Notes: generated from the sequence alone by a model not told the origin. DNA of 64,000 nt from CS3-C152 sp964347025 (GCA_964347025.1 CAYFWU010000003.1:7852-71851), one strand, 5' to 3'. Shown: positions 57,252 to 63,529, numbered from the stretch's first letter. A program made the numbers and translations.

Positions 57252-57270
57252 AGAAAACTGGACCCGCACC

Positions 57271-57278
57271 CTTTATAA
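57271..57278 (-). promoter_or_regulatory. TATA box of the giant gene
   Basis: TTATAAAG on the minus strand, centred 24 bases before the ATG at 57251. This spacing predicts transcription starting at or next to the start codon (leaderless) and argues against the GTG at 57269. Confidence 0.65.
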
Positions 57279-57285
57279 CAAGTCA

Positions 57286-57301
57286 TGTACATTAATGTAC
57301 A
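57286..57301. promoter_or_regulatory. Perfect 16-bp palindrome TGTACATTAATGTACA (putative operator)
   Basis: A perfect inverted repeat just upstream of the giant gene's TATA box, the usual place for an archaeal activator or BRE-overlapping repressor site. The hexamer TGTACA also occurs next to the TATA boxes at 63100 and 63340. Confidence 0.6.
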
Positions 57302-57365
57302 ACACAATTAGTATACATAACTGTCGAAGTATATATAGCGTAATTTGTTAACGGTTATAGAAAGA

Positions 57366-57386
57366 TTTAAATTGTCGATCGACAAT
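57366..57386 (+). promoter_or_regulatory. Core promoter with embedded palindromic operator ATTGTCGATCGACAAT
   Basis: TATA box TTTAAA (57366-57371) lies about 26 bases before the ATG at 57395, so the message is probably leaderless. The perfect 16-bp palindrome at 57371-57386 fills the space between TATA box and start, where a bound dimer would block polymerase. A half site, TGTCGA, occurs at 57322. Autorepression by the winged-helix protein encoded just downstream is the simplest reading. Confidence 0.7.
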
Positions 57387-57394
57387 ATAATGAT

Positions 57395-57847
57395 ATGTTC
57401 AGATTCCTCAGGGACCGGAAAGTCGGAAAGGGGAAGAAAGATTATTTTCACGAACTCAGCATAATCGCCAGGGAGGAACGCGAAAAAATTCTTAGAGAGA
57501 GAATAAGGGAAATCGTTTCAGAGGAATTGAAAAACTCTGGAATTAACAAACGAATTGACGACATTTCTAAGTATTCGAGATCTATTGACAAAAAGCTCGA
57601 AGAACTGAAAAATTCGCTCGTCCCATTGAGTCGGTCGAAATCCGACACTATAAGAAAAATTAAGATGAAGCGGATGATAATAGAACTTCTCACAAAGCAC
57701 AAGCGGTTGACCTCATCCGAGCTCAGCAATTACCTTAATCTTTCCCGTACGAGGTGCAGCGAATACCTGACGGAATTGGAAAGGGAAATGGTTGCCAAAG
57801 GTGTTGTGATCTCCAGACAGAAGTTTTACGAGCTTACAAACCAGTGA
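57395..57847 (+). CDS. Winged-helix transcriptional regulator (150 aa)
   Basis: Residues 15-85 are helical and charged, with a short coiled coil (INKRIDDISKYSRSIDKKLEELK) that could dimerise. Residues 90-150 form a winged helix: IKMKRMIIELL, then LTSSELSNYLNLSRTRCSEYL as the helix-turn-helix, and a wing ending VISRQKFYELT. It is transcribed divergently from the giant gene, which has its own N-terminal winged helix. The palindrome in its own promoter suggests autoregulation, and the divergent layout suggests control of the giant gene as well (inference). Confidence 0.85.
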   Translation: MFRFLRDRKVGKGKKDYFHELSIIAREEREKILRERIREIVSEELKNSGINKRIDDISKYSRSIDKKLEELKNSLVPLSRSKSDTIRKIKMKRMIIELLTKHKRLTSSELSNYLNLSRTRCSEYLTELEREMVAKGVVISRQKFYELTNQ

Positions 57848-57852
57848 TATTC

Positions 57853-58287
57853 ATGAAAGAAGCGGGTTTACTGATAATTTTTGCCCTCATATTAGTTACC
57901 TTCTTGGTCTACGGGAATTTACAGGAGCCAATTGAACCCCCAGAAAACAGAACCCCCTCCCTAACTCTGAATCTTTCTAGCGATAAGGAGGTATACCACT
58001 CCTCTGAGGAGATGGAGCTGGAAACAACAATCGAGACCCCAACAAAGATAGAAAACCTTACAGTAAAGGTTTACGGGATAAAGGATCGTGCAGGGAGATT
58101 CAGGGTAAATGGAGAGAGAATCGTGAATGTTGATCCTCCTGGAACGAATGAAATATTCAAATTCAGGATGCCAAGCTGTTACGGATGCGCTGGCGTGTCT
58201 CCGGGAGAATACGAAATAAGGTTCGAAGTTCTGAAAGACGGGGAGATTATAGGCAACTTCTCTAAGATGATCACGCTGGAAGCATAG
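57853..58287 (+). CDS. Small membrane-anchored Ig-like protein (144 aa)
   Basis: Start chosen at the ATG at 57853, five bases after the regulator's stop; the longer frame from 57754 would read through regulator sequence out of frame. Residues 4-22 (GLLIIFALILVTFLVYG) are a signal anchor, followed by a proline-rich linker and one beta-sandwich domain of about 100 residues (LSSDKEVYHSSEEMEL to GEYEIRFEVLKDG). A CYGC pair near residue 105 could form a disulphide or bind metal. It is cotranscribed with the regulator, so it may be a surface sensor or minor component of the same system. No family recognised. Confidence 0.8.
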   Translation: MKEAGLLIIFALILVTFLVYGNLQEPIEPPENRTPSLTLNLSSDKEVYHSSEEMELETTIETPTKIENLTVKVYGIKDRAGRFRVNGERIVNVDPPGTNEIFKFRMPSCYGCAGVSPGEYEIRFEVLKDGEIIGNFSKMITLEA

Positions 58288-58290
58288 CTT

Positions 58291-58298
58291 TTTATATA
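58291..58298 (+). promoter_or_regulatory. TATA box before the FBP aldolase/phosphatase gene
   Basis: TTTATATA just after the stop of the preceding gene, about 60 bases before the ATG at 58361. The message would have a leader of about 40 bases, which fits the clear Shine-Dalgarno GAGGTG at 58349-58354. Confidence 0.55.
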
Positions 58299-58360
58299 CA
58301 CAGGATAATATGTATGAATAAGTATGATAAAGTAATACCTTTATCTGAGAGGTGGTGATT

Positions 58361-59461
58361 ATGAAGATAACGATTTCCGTCATAAAAGCGGACATAGGAA
58401 GTGTTGGGGGACACATAAAGCCAAGCGAACGCTTGCTCGAAACGGTCAAGGATTATATTGAGGAATATGGAAAAAAACTTCTTAAGGATTTTTACATCAG
58501 CTATACTGGAGACGACATAGCGATTCTAATGACGCATGCCCTTGGGAAGAATAACGAGAAGATCCATAAACTAGCGTGGGATGCGTTCAAGGCAGGAACA
58601 GAGGTAGCGAAAGGCCAGGGTCTATACGGAGCAGGTCAGGATTTACTCAAGGACTCGTTTTCCGGGAACGTAAAGGGGATGGGCCCTGCTGTTGCTGAGC
58701 TCGAGTTTGAGGAGCGACCCAACGAGCCGTTCCTGTTATTTGCAGCGGACAAGACAGAGCCAGGGGCGTACAACCTTCCCTTGTATCTCGCATTTTCCGA
58801 TCCCATGTACTGCGCTGGTTTGCTCTTGAGCGCAGGAATGACGAAGGGATTCAAATTCACCATAATGGACGTTGAGAACACCAAGGGCGATAAAATAATT
58901 GAACTGAATGCACCTGAAAATCTTTATCACATTGCAGCCCTGTTGAGGGACAACAACAGGTTTGTGGTGGAATCAATCCATTCAAGAGACACCAGAGAGC
59001 AGGCTGTTGCCGTCAGCACTACGAGACTCCACAACATCGCAGGTAAGTATACGGGCAAGGACGATCCGGTCATGCTAGTCCGCGTACAGAAGGATTTCCC
59101 TGCAACCGGCGAAATACTAGCTCCATTCACAATTGGACATTTAGTGAGCGGATTCATGAGAGGATCGCATACAGGGCCGTTAATGCCTGTTAAGCTTAAT
59201 TCCACGATCTCGTACTTCGACGGACCTCCTGTCGTGAGCTGCGCCGCATTCTGCGTACATAACGGTAAGCTGACAGAACCGGCAGATGCATTCGATCACC
59301 AATACTGGGATTTCATCAGGGGCAACATCTCGCGAAAGGCCTACGACATCCGCAGACAGGGATTCTCGGGTCCGGCAATGCTTCCGTACAAAGAACTGGA
59401 GTACGGAGGGATCGTGGAGATACTGAATAGACTGGAAAAGAAGTTCAAGGTCAGGAAGTAG
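58361..59461 (+). CDS. Fructose-1,6-bisphosphate aldolase/phosphatase (366 aa)
   Basis: A bifunctional gluconeogenic enzyme that condenses triose phosphates to fructose 1,6-bisphosphate and removes the 1-phosphate; typical of archaea and cytoplasmic. Start chosen at the ATG at 58361, six bases after GAGGTG; the GTG at 58352 lies inside that Shine-Dalgarno. Visible family features are the N-terminal TISVIKADIG with D11 and H18 as metal ligands, GDD near 50-52, GAGQD near 91-94 and AADKTEPGAYN near 128-138. The YTGKDDP motif (Y230, K233, D234, D235) holds the Schiff-base lysine, and Y348 lies near the C-terminus. Length and motifs are complete. A triosephosphate isomerase gene lies 1 kb away, so two adjacent steps of gluconeogenesis are close together. 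Confidence 0.97.
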   Translation: MKITISVIKADIGSVGGHIKPSERLLETVKDYIEEYGKKLLKDFYISYTGDDIAILMTHALGKNNEKIHKLAWDAFKAGTEVAKGQGLYGAGQDLLKDSFSGNVKGMGPAVAELEFEERPNEPFLLFAADKTEPGAYNLPLYLAFSDPMYCAGLLLSAGMTKGFKFTIMDVENTKGDKIIELNAPENLYHIAALLRDNNRFVVESIHSRDTREQAVAVSTTRLHNIAGKYTGKDDPVMLVRVQKDFPATGEILAPFTIGHLVSGFMRGSHTGPLMPVKLNSTISYFDGPPVVSCAAFCVHNGKLTEPADAFDHQYWDFIRGNISRKAYDIRRQGFSGPAMLPYKELEYGGIVEILNRLEKKFKVRK

Positions 59462-59470
59462 GAACAACGC

Positions 59471-59479
59471 CTTTATATG
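59471..59479 (+). promoter_or_regulatory. TATA box of the 148-residue gene
   Basis: CTTTATATG centred about 25 bases before the ATG at 59500, so a leaderless transcript is expected. Confidence 0.55.
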
Positions 59480-59499
59480 ACCTAGACTATAATATAAAG

Positions 59500-59946
59500 A
59501 TGGGAGATAATTCTATTTATCCTCCCGTTCCCTCTCTAGGAGACGATTTCTTATCAAGACCTGGAAATTTCAATCCAGCCAAAAGAACTTATACTATTTC
59601 TTATAATGGCACTAAAATGAAAATAATCCTCGAAAGAGAAAATGGTCAATACAGAGGAATATATTCTGAAATAGAAATAGAAGATGGGACCATATATGTA
59701 GGTAATTTCACTCCAGAAAATAAACAACTTGGTATAAGCGGGTTTATGATACATCTTGATGGACGTAATGGAATCAGCATATCTAATCCTTTTCGAGAGG
59801 ATGCAGAGAAAATGAGGGGTTACGTAGAGAATGTTTCATCAAATGGTTTCAAGGACAGCATACGAGAACTTGCTGAAAACCCCAGATCTAGGATACGTAA
59901 AAAACTCTCTCCCGAATTAGCACTCTTTCTAGGTCTGGATTTGTAA
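59500..59946 (+). CDS. Uncharacterised 148-residue protein
   Basis: No signal peptide or membrane segment. Residues 25-95 alternate in short beta strands (TYTISYNGTKMKIILER, then YSEIEIEDGTIYVGNF), suggesting a small beta-sheet domain. Residues 100-148 are helical. The sequence is more AT-rich and codes differently from the neighbouring FBP gene. No conserved catalytic residues stand out and I do not recognise the family. It has its own promoter and converges on the TIM-HIT pair, so its context gives no hint of function. Confidence 0.75.
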   Translation: MGDNSIYPPVPSLGDDFLSRPGNFNPAKRTYTISYNGTKMKIILERENGQYRGIYSEIEIEDGTIYVGNFTPENKQLGISGFMIHLDGRNGISISNPFREDAEKMRGYVENVSSNGFKDSIRELAENPRSRIRKKLSPELALFLGLDL

Positions 59947-59957
59947 AGGAAATTAAA

Positions 59958-60443
59958 CTATTTAAGCATCCCAACTTCTTTCTTTAATTTTTTGTATGTC
60001 TTTTCGATAGTTTCAGACAAGACCTTGGTTTCTGCAGTGATCTCCATAAAACCGAAATCCGTCCGAAACCTCGGGACTATGTGTACATGGAGATGTCTCA
60101 CAGAAGCGCCTGACACGTCTCCGATGTTCATGCCCACATTGAACCCTCTCGGCTTCAGAACTTTTCTCAGAAGTTTGATAGATTTCTTGACCATTGTAAA
60201 CAGCGAAGATATCTCTTTGTCTGTTAGATCCTCTAAATTTTCTACATGCCTCACAGGCAGAACCTGTAGATGTCCGATGTTGTATGGGTAAACATTCATT
60301 AACACGATCACCTCTTTGTCTTTGTAAAGGACCTTCTTCGGAATTTTAGGATCGTTCTTTAATATCTTACAAAACAGACAACCGCTTGTCTTCTTCCCGA
60401 CCCAGTTGCTCCTTGACGGCGAAAATAAATGATGCTTATGCAT
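59958..60443 (-). CDS. HIT-family nucleotide hydrolase/transferase (161 aa)
   Basis: The catalytic triad motif HLHVH (H117, H119, H121, in RHLHVHIVPRF) defines the histidine-triad family, which cleaves nucleoside phosphoramidates or dinucleoside polyphosphates. CLFC (C22, C25) is the N-terminal zinc knuckle half typical of Hint-like members. The helix and strand pattern (NVYPYNIGHLQVLPVRHV) is standard. About 20 extra residues precede CLFC if the ATG at 60443 is used. The gene begins four bases after the TIM stop and the Shine-Dalgarno region falls within TIM, so the two form an operon. Exact substrate unknown. Confidence 0.95.
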   Translation of the reverse strand: MHKHHLFSPSRSNWVGKKTSGCLFCKILKNDPKIPKKVLYKDKEVIVLMNVYPYNIGHLQVLPVRHVENLEDLTDKEISSLFTMVKKSIKLLRKVLKPRGFNVGMNIGDVSGASVRHLHVHIVPRFRTDFGFMEITAETKVLSETIEKTYKKLKKEVGMLK

Positions 60444-60447
60444 GTCA

Positions 60448-61107
60448 TCACTTCAGGCCTTCAATCAAATCTCTTATCGCTTCCGCTGGTTGCTCGGATT
60501 TCACCACACCGGATGCGACGAGTATCCCTTCCACTCCCAGTTCCTTTGCTCTCTTAACATCCTCTTTATTTTTAATCCCAGCCCCGCAGAGGACAGGTAT
60601 TCCGAAGGGCCTTACCTTTTCGATTGATTCTGTTATAATTTCTGGTTTCGCTTTTGAGACCGAGATATCCCCACCTATCAGCTCAGGTGGTTCTATCGCT
60701 ATGTAATCAGGTCCGAATTCAGCTATCCTTTTCGCTGTTTCCGGTGTGTCAGCACAGGCAACAGTTACCAATCCGAGTTCCCTGCACCTCTTTATTGATC
60801 TATCAAGGATTTCGAAATCCATCCGCCTTTCCGAATGATTGAGAAGCGTTCCTTTCGCACCGGCTGATTTCAAAGATTCAGGCAGGATCCATCCGGTGTG
60901 CGCCCCATAGGCTATCGGATCAGCATGCTGGGAGAACAATCGAATTCCAACGTTATCAGCGATAACTTTTATGTCCGCAGGCTGTACGGCAAGGACGATT
61001 TCAACATCGTCGCCGTCGAGGGAATCTGCTATTTCTGCAAGCTTCGATCCCCTATTACCTGTGCCCTCTTCATACGTTTTTAGGTTTATAATAAATATTT
61101 TTTTCAT
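60448..61107 (-). CDS. tpiA: Triosephosphate isomerase, archaeal type (219 aa)
   Basis: Interconverts glyceraldehyde 3-phosphate and dihydroxyacetone phosphate. Start chosen at the ATG at 61107 (MKKIFIINLKTYEEG), preceded by GAGGGG; the longer frame to 61164 runs into the divergent promoter and adds unrelated residues. Catalytic residues are N8 and K10 (NLK), H91 (LLNHSE) and E139 (IEPPELIGG). A GVVKSEQP segment and a GAGIKNKEDV phosphate loop are near the end. At about 220 residues it is the short archaeal tetrameric form, not the 250-residue bacterial or eukaryotic form. It is first in an operon with the HIT gene and diverges from the 449-residue membrane protein. Confidence 0.96.
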   Translation of the reverse strand: MKKIFIINLKTYEEGTGNRGSKLAEIADSLDGDDVEIVLAVQPADIKVIADNVGIRLFSQHADPIAYGAHTGWILPESLKSAGAKGTLLNHSERRMDFEILDRSIKRCRELGLVTVACADTPETAKRIAEFGPDYIAIEPPELIGGDISVSKAKPEIITESIEKVRPFGIPVLCGAGIKNKEDVKRAKELGVEGILVASGVVKSEQPAEAIRDLIEGLK

Positions 61108-61142
61108 TCGATCCCCTCGGTATACTTTTAAGGTTACGCTAA

Positions 61143-61160
61143 GATATATAAATTTTAAAT
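61143..61160 (+). promoter_or_regulatory. Promoter region of the 449-residue membrane protein
   Basis: GATATATAAA (61143-61152) is centred about 26 bases before the ATG at 61174, which would give a leaderless message; TTTTAAAT follows directly. The intergenic space to the divergent TIM gene is only 66 bases, so both promoters overlap here. Confidence 0.5.
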
Positions 61161-61173
61161 ACAAGAATATTGC

Positions 61174-62523
61174 ATGAAAAAATTTTTGTTAATACTGATC
61201 GTATTGCTTTTGATTCCGATTAACGCGGGAGCCGTGGTTATCACGGCAGACCCGATCAGTGGAACGACAGTGGTGGAAAAAACAGTCAACTATCAAATAA
61301 CAGTTACCAACGAGAGGGGCGACCCTGACAAATTCATACTTACTGTTTTTGGTGAACATCTGGAATGGGCCAGCCTTCAGAGCTATTATTTCCAGCTTGA
61401 GCCCCATAAGTCAAAAAAGATAGGACTTAATTTTTATCCGCTTGAGGAGGGGAAGTACGAATACAGGGTACAGGTAAGGTCAATCTCATCGGAAGGAGTG
61501 GTGATGGACATCCATGATACCGTAACTTTGGACCTCACGGTTTACCCGTTGATAGATCCTGATATCACAAGTTTCTCAGCGGACGTGATTGGAGATGAAC
61601 TCAAAATGAATTTGGGACTGACAGCTAAGAAAGTCAATGAAGTGGAAATAAATTTCGTAATAACGGATGACGGCAACAACAAGGTGAAGTTCTTGTCTGT
61701 GACAAGGCAGATGAAAGGTGAAGGAGAGGTTTCAGAAACCATCTCCCTCGAAGACCTGAATTCAGGATATTACTCAGTTGAGGTCACACTGGGTGGTTCT
61801 GGTGCGAGCAGGATAGCAACCTTTTACGTATCCCCTGTACACAACATCGTCACCTCCAAAAAGACGGTGTCGAATCCTTTGACGAAAGAAGTGACAATAA
61901 CCATAAGCAATCAGGGAAACACCATTGATGATTACAGCGTGGAAGAAAATCTGCCTGCGAATCAGTATGTAACCCTTGTAGATGACCCGAGTACGCAGTA
62001 TCTTCAAGAGAATGACGTTGTTTTCCAGTGGCAGTTAACAGGCCTTCAGGTGGGTGAAACAGTTGAAGTGAAATATTTTGTTGACTACTGGAAGCACGGG
62101 GCAGGATGGGCTGTCGTGGTATTCGCTATAATCGGTCTTCTCGGTCTTGGTGTTGTAAAGACAAGAACACCCAGCATAAGAAAGAGATACATGAGAAAGA
62201 GGGACGGGCACGTTGTTGTCTTGGATGTTAGGGGTTCGCTAACGAAGGAACTGAGAAACGTTCTTGTTAAGGACAGTGTTTCTCCTCTGGGAAGGGTCCT
62301 GCATGAGTTTGAAGGTCCTAAGCCTGTAGTTAGGGAGAGCGAGGCAGGGACAGAATTGATCTGGAGGCTGGGAGACATAAAGCCGAGGAGCGAGATATAC
62401 CTGACGTATAAGATACGTCCTCTGATAGAGGCACAGCTTAAAATGCCAAGAGCATACCTAACGTACAGAACCGATGACGAAAAAAAGATCAATGTTTACT
62501 CAAAGCAGTTGTTGATGGAATAA
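61174..62523 (+). CDS. Membrane protein with Ig/DUF11-like domains on both sides of one membrane helix (449 aa)
   Basis: Residues 1-20 are a clear signal peptide (MKKFLLILIVLLLIPINAGA). Residues 25-125 form a NEW3-like beta domain (NERGDPDKFILTVFG), 130-225 a second beta domain, and 230-305 a third with ISNQGNTIDDYSVEENLP and VVFQWQLTGLQVGE. A membrane helix at about 312-330 is followed by KTRTPSIRKRYMRKR, which sets the C-terminal 115 residues inside. That inner part has a similar layout (LIWRLGDIKPRSEIYLTYKI) to the third outer domain. No enzyme motif is seen. It may be an envelope protein or sensor; the function is unknown. Confidence 0.85.
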   Translation: MKKFLLILIVLLLIPINAGAVVITADPISGTTVVEKTVNYQITVTNERGDPDKFILTVFGEHLEWASLQSYYFQLEPHKSKKIGLNFYPLEEGKYEYRVQVRSISSEGVVMDIHDTVTLDLTVYPLIDPDITSFSADVIGDELKMNLGLTAKKVNEVEINFVITDDGNNKVKFLSVTRQMKGEGEVSETISLEDLNSGYYSVEVTLGGSGASRIATFYVSPVHNIVTSKKTVSNPLTKEVTITISNQGNTIDDYSVEENLPANQYVTLVDDPSTQYLQENDVVFQWQLTGLQVGETVEVKYFVDYWKHGAGWAVVVFAIIGLLGLGVVKTRTPSIRKRYMRKRDGHVVVLDVRGSLTKELRNVLVKDSVSPLGRVLHEFEGPKPVVRESEAGTELIWRLGDIKPRSEIYLTYKIRPLIEAQLKMPRAYLTYRTDDEKKINVYSKQLLME

Positions 62524-62545
62524 ACCGCTTTTTTCTTAAACAATA

Positions 62546-62556
62546 AATTTAAATAT
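62546..62556 (+). promoter_or_regulatory. TATA box of the tRNA-Tyr gene
   Basis: AATTTAAATAT about 28 bases before the first tRNA base, the expected archaeal spacing. Confidence 0.6.
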
Positions 62557-62616
62557 TCCCAACTAATAATAGACAAATCCCGGGGTAGCTCAATCTGGTA
62601 GAGCGATCGGCTGTAG

Positions 62617-62683
62617 GATTTCACACGGTGATTGACACCGTTTGGTTTGATGAGTGTGTTATTCCACTTGCAGTTGTTCGGAA
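62617..62683 (+). other. tRNA-Tyr intron 1 (canonical 37/38 position)
   Basis: 67 bases between G37 and A38. It contains a perfect hairpin ACGGTG (62625-62630), loop ATTGA, CACCGT (62636-62641). Removal by the tRNA splicing endonuclease restores a normal anticodon loop. Confidence 0.85.
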
Positions 62684-62705
62684 ACCGATAGGTTGTGAGT
62701 TCAAA

Positions 62706-62772
62706 CACCACTCTTTCCGAGAGCTTCCGCGTCTTCAAAGAGCGGTGGACCAGAAAGGTCCGGTGGGACAAA
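62706..62772 (+). other. tRNA-Tyr intron 2 (in the T loop, non-canonical)
   Basis: 67 bases inside the T loop. The boundaries can slide by about four bases because CAAA occurs at both ends. It folds well: CACC-A-CTCTTT (62706-62716) pairs with AAAGAG-C-GGTG (62737-62747), and GGACC (62747-62751) with GGTCC (62757-62761). Without it the T loop is the normal seven bases. Confidence 0.85.
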
Positions 62773-62838
62773 TCTCACTCCCGGGATTTATTTCTTTTGT
62801 TGCTCAGAATATTTATTACAGCGAAAATATACTAATTA

Positions 62839-63075
62839 ATGATGTTTTCCGGTCTCACGGTACTGATCGTGATATGCGCATTCCTGATACCTGAGGGAAT
62901 TGTCTTGGGGGGGAGAAGATTTCTGCATTCCATATACGAGGCGATGTTGAGGGAAAACGAATTTATACTTTACGAAAACAAAATCTACAAAAGCTTCAAG
63001 ATGTTCGGCCACCCTTACGTGATCTTCCCCATAACCATGAGCGTTTCCTTTTTCATGTACGTTTTCCAGTTCTAG
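62839..63075 (+). CDS. Small membrane protein (78 aa)
   Basis: Two ATG codons are adjacent (62839, 62842). An AT-rich ATATTTATTA (62809-62818) lies about 26 bases upstream, so the message is probably leaderless. Residues 4-22 (SGLTVLIVICAFLIPEGIV) form one hydrophobic helix and residues 58-77 (YVIFPITMSVSFFMYVFQF) a second, with a charged middle (HSIYEAMLRENEFILYENK). Both ends are probably on the same side of the membrane. I do not recognise the family; the gene lies between the tRNA and a small zinc-ribbon gene. Confidence 0.65.
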   Translation: MMFSGLTVLIVICAFLIPEGIVLGGRRFLHSIYEAMLRENEFILYENKIYKSFKMFGHPYVIFPITMSVSFFMYVFQF

Positions 63076-63086
63076 AGTTTCGTAAA

Positions 63087-63120
63087 CTCCGTTTTTTCCT
63101 GTACAAAAGGTTTAAATATG
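63087..63120 (+). promoter_or_regulatory. Promoter, copy 1 of a duplicated element
   Basis: TTTTTCCTGTACAAAA followed by GGTTTAAATATG. TTTAAATA (63111-63118) is the TATA box, about 28 bases before the ATG at 63142. Nearly the same sequence recurs exactly 240 bases downstream. Confidence 0.75.
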
Positions 63121-63141
63121 CGCGCGTACGTGTGATATCTT

Positions 63142-63321
63142 ATGGGGTTCGGTAATAAACTATTCCCTGAAGATGAAACCAAAATGGATAAATGTGACAG
63201 ATGCGGAGAATTAAATAAATTATTAAAACCGACAGAAAAGGGATGGCTGTGCAGGAAATGCATTAGCCAGGAGAAGATCGCATTTCAGGACCAATCTGAA
63301 GATTATTTTTGGGAAGACTGA
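63142..63321 (+). CDS. Small zinc-ribbon protein (59 aa)
   Basis: Residues 18-21 CDRC and 37-40 CRKC give two CxxC knuckles spaced as in a zinc ribbon (CDRCGELNKLLK, then GWLCRKC). The C-terminus is acidic and aromatic (SEDYFWED). There is no membrane segment. A duplicated promoter element lies directly upstream and the transcript is probably leaderless. Such small ribbons often bind nucleic acid or a protein partner; no specific role can be given. Confidence 0.75.
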   Translation: MGFGNKLFPEDETKMDKCDRCGELNKLLKPTEKGWLCRKCISQEKIAFQDQSEDYFWED

Positions 63322-63326
63322 AAACC

Positions 63327-63360
63327 CTCCTGTTTTTCCTGTACAAAAAGTTTAAATATG
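63327..63360 (+). promoter_or_regulatory. Promoter, copy 2 of a duplicated element
   Basis: TTTTTCCTGTACAAAA followed by AGTTTAAATATG, identical to copy 1 except for single-base differences. TTTAAATA (63351-63358) is the TATA box, about 38 bases before the ATG at 63393, which leaves a short leader with GTGGGG as a possible ribosome site. Confidence 0.75.
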
Positions 63361-63392
63361 TTTGCGCGTAAATATATTCCAAGTGGGGTCTC

Positions 63393-63476
63393 ATGAGACT
63401 GGATTTCAAAAAACTTGAAAGCAAACTGTACCTTCTAGGCCTCATTCTCGCAATCGTTATCATATTGCTCAGATAG
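63393..63476 (+). CDS. Single-pass membrane microprotein (27 aa)
   Basis: MRLDFKKLESK followed by a hydrophobic helix LYLLGLILAIVIILLR. Translation is supported by the promoter copy directly upstream and GTGGGG a few bases before the ATG. Its helix resembles that of the next microprotein. Real but very small; function unknown. Confidence 0.6.
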   Translation: MRLDFKKLESKLYLLGLILAIVIILLR

Positions 63477-63499
63477 ACCGGCCGAATTTCTCCGGTCTA
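63474..63499 (+). terminator. Stem-loop after the first microprotein gene
   Basis: TAGACCGG (63474-63481) pairs perfectly with CCGGTCTA (63492-63499) across a 10-base loop. The stem begins with the TAG stop codon itself. There is no strong T-tract, so it may be an RNA stabiliser or processing signal rather than a terminator. Confidence 0.4.
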
Positions 63500-63529
63500 G
63501 TTTCAATCGATCAATACAGGAGACTATAA

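Larger units (their letters stand above)
62579..62786 (+). tRNA. tRNA-Tyr (anticodon GUA) with two introns
   Basis: The acceptor stem CCCGGGG (62579-62585) pairs with TCCCGGG (62779-62785), followed by A73; C1-G72 with A73 is the archaeal tyrosine identity. The D arm is GCTC...GAGC (62588-62604). The anticodon stem is ATCGG (62606-62610) with CCGAT (62685-62689), and the anticodon GTA is at 62613-62615. The T stem is GTGAG (62695-62699) with CTCAC (62774-62778). Intron 1 (about 62617-62683, 67 bases) is at the canonical 37/38 site. A second interruption of 67 bases splits the T loop, leaving TTCAAAT. The mature tRNA is 74 bases. CCA is not encoded. Confidence 0.93.

Noticed and set aside
14229..56874. 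Many plus-strand frames of 60-300 codons opposite the giant gene (for example 19314-20219)
   Set aside because: They are antisense shadows of a long, Asn/Thr-biased gene, lack promoters and ribosome sites, and show no domain features.
57252..57269. GTG start at 57269 for the giant gene
   Set aside because: The TATA box at 57271-57278 would directly abut it; the ATG at 57251 has the right 24-base spacing.
57754..57852. Upstream extension of the small membrane protein inside the regulator gene
   Set aside because: The added residues are out-of-frame regulator sequence; the ATG at 57853 starts directly at a signal anchor.
61108..61164. N-terminal extension of triosephosphate isomerase
   Set aside because: It lies in the AT-rich divergent promoter; the family starts at MKKIFIINLKT.
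62628..62894. 88-codon frame across the tRNA
   Set aside because: It overlaps both tRNA introns and exons and has no supporting signals.
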